Of a DNA stretch of 64,000 nucleotides, positions 1 to 7,218 are shown piece by piece; the first letter of the stretch is position 1, and each line of letters opens with the position of its first letter. The notes beneath the pieces were generated by a model. It was given only the letters and a program-made list of their open reading frames with translations. It was not told where the DNA came from and ran no database searches. The DNA is from CAYZZU01 sp964483105. GTDB lineage: Bacteria; CG2-30-53-67. Position numbers and translations under genes: made by a program. Location: contig CAYZZU010000007.1 of the NCBI GenBank assembly GCA_964483105.1, forward strand, positions 36,597 to 100,596. The letters run 5' to 3'.

Positions 1-303
1 TCCCAGTTCAAGAGGTTTCAAGCCAAGCCTGTAATTTCCCGTCATTCTGTTCTGTTCGATATACCCCTTCAGCTCCAGAGTGGCCAGGAGACGAAACACA
101 TTGTTTTTATGAAGTTCAAGTTTCTTCCCCAATTCAGTGACACCGAGCTCAGCTTCCTCTCCAATAAAAGCCTCCAGGATATCCAGAGCGTTGGAAACGG
201 ATTTGATTTCATAGTCCGCCTTTCTTTTTTGAAATCGCTGATTTCGTTTTATGTTGAGAGAATCTGGAGATTCAGGAGCGGGTATACTTTGGTTCTGTAT
301 CAT
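1..303 (-). CDS. IclR-family transcriptional regulator, N-terminal part (cut by window start)
   Basis: The first 101 codons are present and the frame runs off the window at base 1. After about 30 polar residues comes a winged helix-turn-helix typical of IclR regulators: KSVSNALDILEAF, then GVTELGKKLELHKNNVFRLL, then GYIEQNRMTGNYRLGLK. In this family the N-terminal HTH binds a palindromic operator and the missing C-terminal GAF-like domain binds a small metabolite. The ATG at 303 is the first in-frame start; its ribosome site is weak. A sigma-70 promoter and two palindromes lie just upstream, which suggests autoregulation. The ligand cannot be inferred because the effector domain lies outside the window. 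Confidence 0.85.
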   Translation of the reverse strand, partial: MIQNQSIPAPESPDSLNIKRNQRFQKRKADYEIKSVSNALDILEAFIGEEAELGVTELGKKLELHKNNVFRLLATLELKGYIEQNRMTGNYRLGLKPLELG

Positions 304-327
304 AGGGTCCAGCAGTTCAATAAACAA

Positions 328-353
328 ATTCTAATATTACAATAAATTAGAAT
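328..353. repeat. AT-rich inverted repeat at the IclR-type transcription start
   Basis: ATTCTAAT (328-335) and ATTAGAAT (346-353) form a perfect 8-bp inverted repeat with a 10-base spacer. It covers the predicted transcription start of the minus-strand regulator gene, so it could be a second operator or a leader hairpin. Confidence 0.35.
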
Positions 354-356
354 GTA

Positions 357-385
357 AAGATATAACACCGTTTTAATTTTGTCAA
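357..385 (-). promoter_or_regulatory. sigma-70 promoter of the IclR-type gene
   Basis: On the minus strand TTGACA (385-380) and TATCTT (362-357) are separated by exactly 17 bases. This predicts a start near 350 and a leader of about 47 bases before the ATG at 303. Confidence 0.65.
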
Positions 386-399
386 GAAAATTCAAATGG

Positions 400-416
400 T
401 TCGTACTGAGTACGAA
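400..416. promoter_or_regulatory. palindrome, candidate IclR operator
   Basis: A perfect inverted repeat, TTCGTAC-TGA-GTACGAA, lies 14 bases upstream of the -35 box of the IclR-type promoter. IclR-family proteins often bind such palindromes near their own promoter. Binding by this regulator is inference. Confidence 0.45.
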
Positions 417-428
417 AAACCGTGAAAA

Positions 429-638
429 TTATCCTGATGATCCGCAGCTTTTGCAGGAAGAGGATGAACAACCGCCACATGAGGTGCTGTTCTTCATCCC
501 CTGTGCTGAGAAAGTGGAAAGCTTCCTGGCAATATCGAGGCCATCACATTTTGGACAATGAATTTCTTCCCCCTTTCTCATGACCAGGGTTTCGAAGGCC
601 TCTCCGCAGAATTTACAGAAAAACTCATAGATCGGCAT
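429..638 (-). CDS. FmdB-family zinc ribbon protein
   Basis: This 69-residue protein begins MPIYEFFCKFCGEAFE, the signature start of the FmdB/putative regulatory zinc ribbon family. It has CxxC pairs at residues 8-11 (CKFC) and 28-31 (CPKC), and a Ser/Cys/Gly-rich tail (CGGCSSSSCKSCGSSG) as is usual in the family. The biochemical role of FmdB proteins is poorly defined. A ribosome site, GAGGAA, sits seven bases before the ATG. The gene starts 16 bases after the transaldolase stop, so the two are probably co-transcribed from the promoter at 1357-1385. Confidence 0.85.
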   Translation of the reverse strand: MPIYEFFCKFCGEAFETLVMRKGEEIHCPKCDGLDIARKLSTFSAQGMKNSTSCGGCSSSSCKSCGSSG

Positions 639-654
639 TGAAATTCCTCACAAC

Positions 655-1299
655 TTAATGCGGTACTTTTTCCCAATCCTTCAGAAACCGGGTGAGACCG
701 GTATCGGTCAGAGGGTGCTTCATGATCTGTTTCATGACCTTGAGAGGGATGGTGGCAATGTCGGCCCCGATCAATGCCGCCTCCAGGACATGAAGAGGAT
801 TTCGAATGCTGGCCACGATGATTTCCGTATCAAAGGCGTAGTTCTGATAGATGGTCGCGATCTGCTCCACCAGTTCCATCCCGACTGTACTGATGTCATC
901 CAGTCTGCCCACAAAGGGACTCACATATGTGGCGCCGGCCTTGGCGGCGATCAAGGCTTGAGTGGGAGAAAAGACCAGTGTAACGTTGATCTTGATTCCC
1001 TCAGCGCTCAGTACACGTGTAGCACGGATCCCTGCTTCAATCATGGGAATTTTCACCACGATATTGGGATGGATTTCCGTAAGGCTTCTGGCCTCCTTCA
1101 GCATTCCTTCCGTTTCCGTGCTGACCACCTCCGCGCTGATCGGACCATTCACAATAGAGCAAATCTCTTCTATGACTTCTCGAAAATTTCTCCCGGTTTT
1201 AGCCACGAGGGAGGGGTTGGTCGTAACACCGTCCACAAGGCCCAAGGAGAGCCCATCCCGGATTTCCGCTACATCCGCCGTATCAATAAAAAATTTCAT
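655..1299 (-). CDS. fsa: transaldolase / fructose-6-phosphate aldolase family protein (TalC type)
   Basis: This 214-residue protein matches the short single-domain transaldolase subfamily (TalC/FSA, usually 212-222 residues). It starts MKFFIDTADVAEIRD, followed by GVTTNPSLVAKTG, the HPNIVVKIPM segment carrying the Schiff-base lysine, and VSPFVGRLDD. Members are cytoplasmic TIM-barrel enzymes of sugar phosphate metabolism, acting either as transaldolases between sedoheptulose-7-P and glyceraldehyde-3-P or as fructose-6-P aldolases; sequence alone does not separate the two. The start at 1299 is chosen over an upstream in-frame one because AAGGGAG lies at proper distance and homologues begin MKFF. 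FmdB follows in the same transcript. Confidence 0.9.
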   Translation of the reverse strand: MKFFIDTADVAEIRDGLSLGLVDGVTTNPSLVAKTGRNFREVIEEICSIVNGPISAEVVSTETEGMLKEARSLTEIHPNIVVKIPMIEAGIRATRVLSAEGIKINVTLVFSPTQALIAAKAGATYVSPFVGRLDDISTVGMELVEQIATIYQNYAFDTEIIVASIRNPLHVLEAALIGADIATIPLKVMKQIMKHPLTDTGLTRFLKDWEKVPH

Positions 1300-1356
1300 A
1301 CTCAACTCCCTTCTGAAAGTGTGGGCAATCAATCACTGGCGCTGGAAAGATTATTT

Positions 1357-1385
1357 ATTATAGGTTACGTCCCACAAGATGTAAA
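1357..1385 (-). promoter_or_regulatory. sigma-70 promoter of the aldolase-fmdB operon
   Basis: On the minus strand TTTACA (1385-1380) and a perfect TATAAT (1362-1357) are 17 bases apart. The predicted start is near 1350, giving a leader of about 50 bases to the ATG at 1299. Confidence 0.7.
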
Positions 1386-1403
1386 ATAAAAAATTCTAAG
1401 AGA

Positions 1404-1546
1404 TCCCTAAGAGATAGGGAAAGATTCGGTGCCAGGCAAACTTGTTTCTTTGTTGTCCCTGTCCGGTGGATGGTCTTTCTCTCTTTGAAAGGTTTGCCAG
1501 CCGGAAATCCTCTCCGGAATCCGGTGAAAAATTTTTGCCGGGCACC
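1404..1546. other. structured intergenic region, possible small RNA
   Basis: The 544-base gap between the aldolase and pckA holds no convincing gene. It contains a long-range inverted repeat, GGTGCCAGGCAAA (1428-1440) against TTTGCCGGGCACC (1534-1546), 12 of 13 pairs, with a smaller CCGGA/TCCGG hairpin inside. Next to it is a perfect hairpin, TCCCTA-AGAGA-TAGGGA (1404-1420). Read on the minus strand, that hairpin is followed about ten bases on by AATTTTTTATTTT, a poor intrinsic terminator. The layout resembles a rod-shaped small RNA on the minus strand, but no family could be assigned. Confidence 0.3.
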
Positions 1547-1843
1547 AATAACCCACAACAAAACGATCTGAACATTTCTATCGCCGGATTCGGGACTCCC
1601 TTTTCCATGGACAGAAAACAGATGAATATGATATAAATCAACTCTGCAGAAAACCGGACCCGTTGCCGGGGGGAATGGATTGATTGCCGGACGCCGGGAA
1701 TCGGAAGGAGGGTGTTCTCCGCTCCGTAAAGCGTGAACGCTCCGCAAACGGACGACATAGTGGGTGGTTTCCTTGAGGGTGTGGGGATCGGAGTGATGCC
1801 ACATCCGTACGGTGTGAGTCCTTTTTGAATTGGAGAGGCCTTT

Positions 1844-3460
1844 ATGCAACTGCAACAGACAGTCAACAAGCAGTACGGACTGGAAAACCACGGAATCAAG
1901 AATGTGGGAAATGTTTACTGGAACCTGACCACGGGGGCTCTTTATGAGGAGATCGTCCGGAGGAGGGAAGGCCTGATCCTCCATCGCGGTCCGATCGCTG
2001 TAAAGACCGGTCACTTTACTGGACGTGCCGCCAACGACAAATTTATCGTGAAGGAGCCTTCCAGTGAGAATCACGTCTGGTGGGGAAAGGTGAATCGTCC
2101 CTTCGATGAGAAAAAGTTCGATGCTCTTTTCCACCGTCTTCTGGCCTACATCCAGGGCAAGGACCTCTACATCCAGGATTGTTACGCCGGCGCGGATCCC
2201 AAATACCAGGTTCCGATCCGGATCATCACAGAAAACGCCTGGCATAATCTCTTCGCCCGGAACATGTTCGTACAGATCGAGGACAGAGAGAAACTGGAAC
2301 GACATGTTCCGGAATGCACGATCTTGAATGTTCCGCATTTTCACGCCAATCCTGAACTGGACGGTACCCATTCCGAAGCCTTCATTCTGGTGAATTTCGG
2401 AAGGAAACTGATTCTGATCGGCGGGACCAGCTATGCGGGGGAGATCAAGAAATCGGCCTTCACGATCTTGAACTATTTTCTTCCCAAGGAGGAGAAGGTC
2501 CTCCCGATGCACTGTTCGGCAAACATGGGAGGCAATGGGGATGTGGCGATCTTTTTCGGTCTCTCCGGAACAGGTAAAACGACCCTTTCTTCCTCACCGG
2601 ACAGGCGCCTGATCGGCGATGATGAACATGGATGGAGCGATCACGGAATCTTTAACTTTGAAGGCGGATGTTACGCCAAGGTGATCCACCTGTCCGAAGA
2701 GGCGGAGCCTCAGATCTTCCGGTGTACCCGGCGGTTCGGAACGATTCTGGAAAATGTGGGAGCGGATCCGGCGACTCGGCGGGTCGATCTGAATGACGCG
2801 ACTCTGACCGAGAACACGCGTGCGGCCTATCACATCTCCGCGATCGAGGGGGCCGTTCTTTCCGGAACCGGCGGACATCCGGCAAACATCATTATGCTGA
2901 CCTGCGATGCCTTTGGTGTCATGCCGCCCGTGGCGCGCCTGACACCGGATCAGGCCATGTATCATTTCCTTTCCGGGTACACGGCCAAAGTCGGAGGAAC
3001 CGAAAAGGGGATGGGGAATGAACCGCAGGCCACGTTCAGTACCTGCTTCGGCGCTCCCTTTATGGCGCTTCCCCCCGGTATGTATGCCAGGATGTTAGGC
3101 GAGAAAATCCGGGAACATGACGTCGCCTGCTGGCTGGTGAACACGGGATGGACCGGAGGGCCCTACGGGGTGGGCAGACGGATGGAAATCGCTTATACCC
3201 GGTCCATCGTCCGCGCGATTTTAAACGGGGTGCTTCGCGAAATCCCCACGGGTCGGGATGCCTATTTCGGGTTTTTCGTTCCCGAGTCCTGTCCTGATGT
3301 TCCGGTGGAAATTCTCCAGCCCGTCAATACCTGGAGCGATCCGGGCGCCTACAATCGAAAGGCCAGGGAACTGGCGGGACTTTTCCAGGAGAACTTCAGG
3401 CAATACGCCGAAGATGTCCCCCGGGAGGTCATGGAATCGGGCCCTCCCATTGCATGGTAA
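1844..3460 (+). CDS. pckA: phosphoenolpyruvate carboxykinase (ATP)
   Basis: This 538-residue cytoplasmic enzyme interconverts oxaloacetate plus ATP with phosphoenolpyruvate, CO2 and ADP, the entry step of gluconeogenesis or an anaplerotic route under fermentative conditions. The ATP-type is shown by GLSGTGKTTLSSSPDR (P-loop near residue 230) followed by LIGDDEHGWSD, by MHCSANMG before the P-loop, and by GYTAKVGGTEKG near residue 380. Length is normal (520-540). The ATG has GGAGAGG upstream. Its 3' end overlaps the next start codon by seven bases, so the DUF1343 gene probably shares its transcript. Confidence 0.97.
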   Translation: MQLQQTVNKQYGLENHGIKNVGNVYWNLTTGALYEEIVRRREGLILHRGPIAVKTGHFTGRAANDKFIVKEPSSENHVWWGKVNRPFDEKKFDALFHRLLAYIQGKDLYIQDCYAGADPKYQVPIRIITENAWHNLFARNMFVQIEDREKLERHVPECTILNVPHFHANPELDGTHSEAFILVNFGRKLILIGGTSYAGEIKKSAFTILNYFLPKEEKVLPMHCSANMGGNGDVAIFFGLSGTGKTTLSSSPDRRLIGDDEHGWSDHGIFNFEGGCYAKVIHLSEEAEPQIFRCTRRFGTILENVGADPATRRVDLNDATLTENTRAAYHISAIEGAVLSGTGGHPANIIMLTCDAFGVMPPVARLTPDQAMYHFLSGYTAKVGGTEKGMGNEPQATFSTCFGAPFMALPPGMYARMLGEKIREHDVACWLVNTGWTGGPYGVGRRMEIAYTRSIVRAILNGVLREIPTGRDAYFGFFVPESCPDVPVEILQPVNTWSDPGAYNRKARELAGLFQENFRQYAEDVPREVMESGPPIAW

Positions 3461-4665
3461 GAACGGCCAACCGGGATGGTCTCTTCACTGTCATGGTCAA
3501 ATCCGGACTTGCTCAGATCAGAGAGCGTCTTCCCGATTCATTGAAAAGCGGGCGTATCGGCCTCCTGGCTCATCCGGCTTCCGTGGATGAAAGGTTCCGG
3601 CACGCCCGGGATATTTTCTCGGAACGGGTTGGCACTCGTCTCACGGCGCTTTTTTCCCCCCAGCACGGATATCTCGGTGCCCAGCAGGATAATATGGTCG
3701 AAACTCCGGATTCGGTAGACCCGGAACTCGGGATCCCCATCTTCAGTCTCTATTCCGGGACGCGGAAACCGACGCCGCGGATGATTCATGACTTGGATCT
3801 CCTGGTGATCGACCTTCAGGATGTGGGGACCCGCGTCTATACATTTATCCATACCACGGCCCTCTGCATGACGGCGGCCGCGGAGGCGGGAATACGGGTG
3901 ATGGTTCTGGATCGGCCCAATCCGATCGGAGGGCTGGAGGTGGAAGGGAATCTTCTTGATCCCACCTTTTCTTCCTTTGTCGGGCTGTTCCCGATTCCGA
4001 TGCGGCACGGAATGACCCTCGGGGAGCTGGCGGGCCTCGTTAATCGGGAGTATGGTATCGGCTGTGACCTGGAGGTCATTCCCATGAGAGGATGGAAGCG
4101 GCAAATGCTCTTCCCGGACACGGGTCTTCCCTGGGTGATTCCTTCTCCGAATCTCCCGACTTTTGACACGGCCATGGTCTACCCGGGACAGGTCCTCCTG
4201 GAGGGAACCAATCTCTCCGAGGGACGTGGAACCACTCGTCCTTTTGAACTCTTCGGCGCCCCCTGGCTCGATCCGGCTCCTCTCAAAGAGAGGTTGAACC
4301 GGGAAGATTTACCCGGAGTTTCGTTCCGCGAACACCACTTTATTCCGACCTTTCACAAGTGGAAGGACAAACTCTGTCACGGATTCCAGCTTCACGTGAC
4401 GGATCCTCCGGTTTTCCGGGCGTACCGGACCACCCTTGCCGTTTTAAAATCCGTGATTTCACTCTTCCCGGACCGGTTTGACTGGAAAGGCCCGCCTTAC
4501 GAATACGAGAGGGAAAAACTTCCGATCGACCTTCTCATCGGGGACCGGTCCGTACGCGAAAAACTTGAAGAAGGCGCCCCCCTGGATGAGTTGGAGAGGG
4601 GATGGCGGAAGGGGCTTGAGGCATTCCTGAAAAGACGGCGGAAATATCTTCTCTATGAGAATTGA
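3454..4665 (+). CDS. DUF1343 / NamZ-like exo-beta-N-acetylmuramidase family protein
   Basis: The protein of about 403 residues has the DUF1343 pattern: GRIGLLAHPASV, LFSPQHGYLGAQQD, IFSLYSGTRKPTPRM, DLQDVGTRVYTFIHT, VLDRPNPIGG and NLSEGRGTTRPFELFGAPW. Characterised members (NamZ) remove terminal N-acetylmuramic acid from peptidoglycan fragments. No signal peptide is visible, so this copy looks cytoplasmic or uses an unrecognised export route. The ATG at 3454 overlaps the pckA stop; neither it nor the in-frame ATG at 3493 has a strong ribosome site, so the first 13 residues are uncertain. The stop codon overlaps the -35 box of the next promoter. Confidence 0.85.
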   Translation: MVRTANRDGLFTVMVKSGLAQIRERLPDSLKSGRIGLLAHPASVDERFRHARDIFSERVGTRLTALFSPQHGYLGAQQDNMVETPDSVDPELGIPIFSLYSGTRKPTPRMIHDLDLLVIDLQDVGTRVYTFIHTTALCMTAAAEAGIRVMVLDRPNPIGGLEVEGNLLDPTFSSFVGLFPIPMRHGMTLGELAGLVNREYGIGCDLEVIPMRGWKRQMLFPDTGLPWVIPSPNLPTFDTAMVYPGQVLLEGTNLSEGRGTTRPFELFGAPWLDPAPLKERLNREDLPGVSFREHHFIPTFHKWKDKLCHGFQLHVTDPPVFRAYRTTLAVLKSVISLFPDRFDWKGPPYEYEREKLPIDLLIGDRSVREKLEEGAPLDELERGWRKGLEAFLKRRRKYLLYEN

Positions 4666-4691
4666 CATTTCGGTATTTCCATTCCTATACT
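4662..4691 (+). promoter_or_regulatory. sigma-70 promoter upstream of sthA
   Basis: TTGACA (4662-4667) and TATACT (4686-4691) are separated by 18 bases. The start would be near 4698, about 87 bases before the sthA ATG. The -35 box includes the stop codon of the preceding gene. Confidence 0.65.
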
Positions 4692-4784
4692 TGGAATGCG
4701 AAAACGTTCATTGGACATCACCTGAGCAGAGAGCATTCCTGAACTTCCTTGTGGGTGAAGAACGACCGGAGGAAAGACAATTCG

Positions 4785-6173
4785 ATGAAGACTTATGATG
4801 TTCTGGTCCTTGGTTCCGGACCAGCGGGGCAGAAAGGGGCGATTCAGGCGGCCAAGCTGGGGCGGCGGGTGGTCATCATTGAAAAGGAGCCCTTTATCGG
4901 GGGCGCGGGACTTCAGACCGGAACCATACCGAGCAAAACCCTTCGGGAGACGGCTCACTACCTTTCGGGACTGAAACAACGGGTCATCTACGGTTTTCAG
5001 TGCGTTCTCGGCAAGAATGTTCAGTTCCAGGAGCTCATTCACCGGAAGGATTCCGTGATTCAACGTCAGATGGAGGTGATTATCGACCAGTTCACCAGGA
5101 ACGATATCGAAATCCTCTACGGTACCGCCACCTTTGAGGACACTCATACCGTAAGGGTCCGGGATTCGGAGGGGCGGGATACCCTGTACCGGGGAGACGT
5201 GATCCTGATCGCCGTGGGCTCCCGCCCCAACCGGCCCGGGAATGTTCCCTTTGAGACGCAGTCCGTCTACGACAGTGACACGATCCTTTCGATCGATACC
5301 ATCCCGAAGGCACTGACCATCATCGGAGGGGGGGTCATCGGCTGTGAATACGCCTCGATTTTTTCCTGTCTCGGAACCCGGGTGACGCTGATCGAGAAGA
5401 AGGAGCGTCTTCTCGGTTTTGCCGATGAAGAGATCGTGAACTCGCTTTCCTACTGGATGCGGCACGCCGGTGTGGTCATGCGCTTAGGCGAGGAGATGGA
5501 TCAAATTCAGATCGAACGGCCGGGTCGGGTCGTGACACTGCTGAAGAGCGGAAAGAAGGTGGTTTCCGAAAAGCTTCTCTATACGTTGGGCCGGAATGCA
5601 AATACCGAAGGCTTAAACCTGGACCGGATCGGGGTGAAGTTAGGGAAGCGGGGAAGGATCGATGTGGACTCCGATTTCAGGACCAGTGTCGGTAATATTT
5701 TCGCGGCCGGAGACGTAATCGGCGCTCCTTCGCTGGCGGCCACTTCGCAGGAACAGGGACGACAGGCTATGTGCGCCGCCCTGATGCAGGAGTGCCCCCT
5801 GCCGGTCTCTCCGGATCTTCTCCCTTACGGGATTTACACCATACCGGAGATTTCGATGATCGGCGCGACCGAGGAGAGCCTGACCCGACAGGGAATCCCC
5901 TACGAGATCGGCCAGGTCTATTTCAACGAGGTGGCACGCGGGCAGATCATGGGAGACAGCTATGGAATGCTCAAGCTTCTTTTCCATCGGGAGACCCGGA
6001 AATTGCTGGGGGTACACATCATCGGCGAACGCGCCACGGAGATTATCCATATCGGCCAGGCGGTTCTTCATTTCCGGGGGACCATCGATTACTTTGTCAA
6101 TACCGTGTTCAACTATCCCACGATCTCGGAGGCCTACAAAATGGCGGCGCTGAACGGAATCAACCGGCTGTAA
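4785..6173 (+). CDS. sthA: soluble pyridine nucleotide transhydrogenase (Si-specific)
   Basis: This 462-residue flavoprotein belongs to the pyridine nucleotide-disulfide oxidoreductase family and moves hydride between NADPH and NAD+ in the cytoplasm. FAD binding is shown by GSGPAGQKGA at the N terminus and GNIFAAGDVIG near residue 300; the NAD(P) fold by IIGGGVIGCEYASIF. The disulfide CxxxxC of lipoamide dehydrogenase is replaced by GLQTGTIPSKTLRE, which is diagnostic for SthA against Lpd and mercuric reductase. The ATG at 4785 is preferred over a TTG at 4749 because GGAGG precedes it and homologues start at MKxYD. A dedicated promoter lies at 4662-4691. Confidence 0.93.
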   Translation: MKTYDVLVLGSGPAGQKGAIQAAKLGRRVVIIEKEPFIGGAGLQTGTIPSKTLRETAHYLSGLKQRVIYGFQCVLGKNVQFQELIHRKDSVIQRQMEVIIDQFTRNDIEILYGTATFEDTHTVRVRDSEGRDTLYRGDVILIAVGSRPNRPGNVPFETQSVYDSDTILSIDTIPKALTIIGGGVIGCEYASIFSCLGTRVTLIEKKERLLGFADEEIVNSLSYWMRHAGVVMRLGEEMDQIQIERPGRVVTLLKSGKKVVSEKLLYTLGRNANTEGLNLDRIGVKLGKRGRIDVDSDFRTSVGNIFAAGDVIGAPSLAATSQEQGRQAMCAALMQECPLPVSPDLLPYGIYTIPEISMIGATEESLTRQGIPYEIGQVYFNEVARGQIMGDSYGMLKLLFHRETRKLLGVHIIGERATEIIHIGQAVLHFRGTIDYFVNTVFNYPTISEAYKMAALNGINRL

Positions 6174-6264
6174 AGAATGGTTCCATCGTCGGGTCTATTC
6201 CAACAGCTTGATCCGGCAAAAGATCCTGTGGATTCGAGGCGAGAGAGGAATGGAAGGAAAGAAC

Positions 6265-7212
6265 ATGCCACAGAAAAACAAGGGAAAGACGATAGAACTG
6301 CAGGGAATCACCCTGCACCTGAGTCAGCCGGTATCCAATCCAATCCGCTGGATCGGTCAGAAGGAGATTCTGGGTCAGCTTCTTGCCTGCTGGCTCGTTG
6401 TGGATGAGAAGGACCGTCCCTTGTCCCCCAGAATTACCGGCATCCCGGGGATCGGCAAGACGACTCTGGCGATGGCCGCGGCCGCCGTCCGGGAACAGGC
6501 GGTCTATATCTTCCAATGCACGAGCGATACAAGACCCGAGGACCTCCTGATTACTCCCGTGCTTTCAGAGGGCGGCAGGATTACTTATCACGCTTCGCCG
6601 CTGGTCAGCGCCATGCTGACAGGAGGAATCTGCGTGCTGGACGAAGGGAACCGGATGAACGAAAAGAGCTGGGCTTCCCTGGCGCCGCTGCTCGATTACC
6701 GCCGGATGGTTGAATCGATCGTGGCCGGGGTCACCGTGCATGCGGATCCGGATTTTCGATGCTGTGTAACCATGAACGAGGACGAATCGACTTTTGAAAT
6801 TCCTGATTACATCCTCTCCAGATTGCATCCGACCCTGACCCTGGGATTCCCAAGCCGGGATGAGGAGAAGAGTCTCCTCCGATATCATCTTCCTTTCGCC
6901 GACGAGGAAATTCTTGTCATGACGGTCGATTTTCTGAGCCGGTCGCACGAACTGAATCTTGATTTCTCCCCCCGTGACGGGATCCAGATCGTCCGGTATG
7001 CCCTGAAACGATTGAGCCAGGATCCATCCCATCCGCTTTCCAGGGACAGCGCCTGGCGGGAGGCCGTGGAGAAGGTCCTGGGTGAGGAGGCCCTGGATCC
7101 TGAAAAACTGGCCGGCCGGAAGCGGGAGACCTTCGGTGATGAGTCCCCCGCCTTCGGATTGGGGGATTTCTTCTTTGGTGAGGAGGACCCCCTGAATCCG
7201 GACCGGGAGTGA
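6265..7212 (+). CDS. MoxR-type AAA+ ATPase
   Basis: The protein of 315 residues has Walker A GIPGIGKTT near residue 60, Walker B GICVLDEGNRM near residue 130, and sensor-region residues CCVTMNEDE, typical of MoxR ATPases, which act as chaperone-like remodelers for partner proteins encoded next door. The start at 6265 has GGAAGG at good spacing; an ATG at 6250 is also possible. The next gene begins six bases after the stop, implying translational coupling with the 613-residue protein. The usual von Willebrand factor A partner is absent nearby. The C-terminal 30 residues are acidic and probably disordered. Confidence 0.8.
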   Translation: MPQKNKGKTIELQGITLHLSQPVSNPIRWIGQKEILGQLLACWLVVDEKDRPLSPRITGIPGIGKTTLAMAAAAVREQAVYIFQCTSDTRPEDLLITPVLSEGGRITYHASPLVSAMLTGGICVLDEGNRMNEKSWASLAPLLDYRRMVESIVAGVTVHADPDFRCCVTMNEDESTFEIPDYILSRLHPTLTLGFPSRDEEKSLLRYHLPFADEEILVMTVDFLSRSHELNLDFSPRDGIQIVRYALKRLSQDPSHPLSRDSAWREAVEKVLGEEALDPEKLAGRKRETFGDESPAFGLGDFFFGEEDPLNPDRE

Positions 7213-7218
7213 GGAAGG

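Noticed and set aside
1358..2512. Long minus-strand frame opposite pckA
   Set aside because: It is the mirror of a highly conserved coding sequence, has no family signature and no ribosome site.
4785..6173. Lipoamide dehydrogenase or mercuric reductase
   Set aside because: The redox-active CxxxxC is missing (GLQTGTIPSK), which fits the soluble transhydrogenase.
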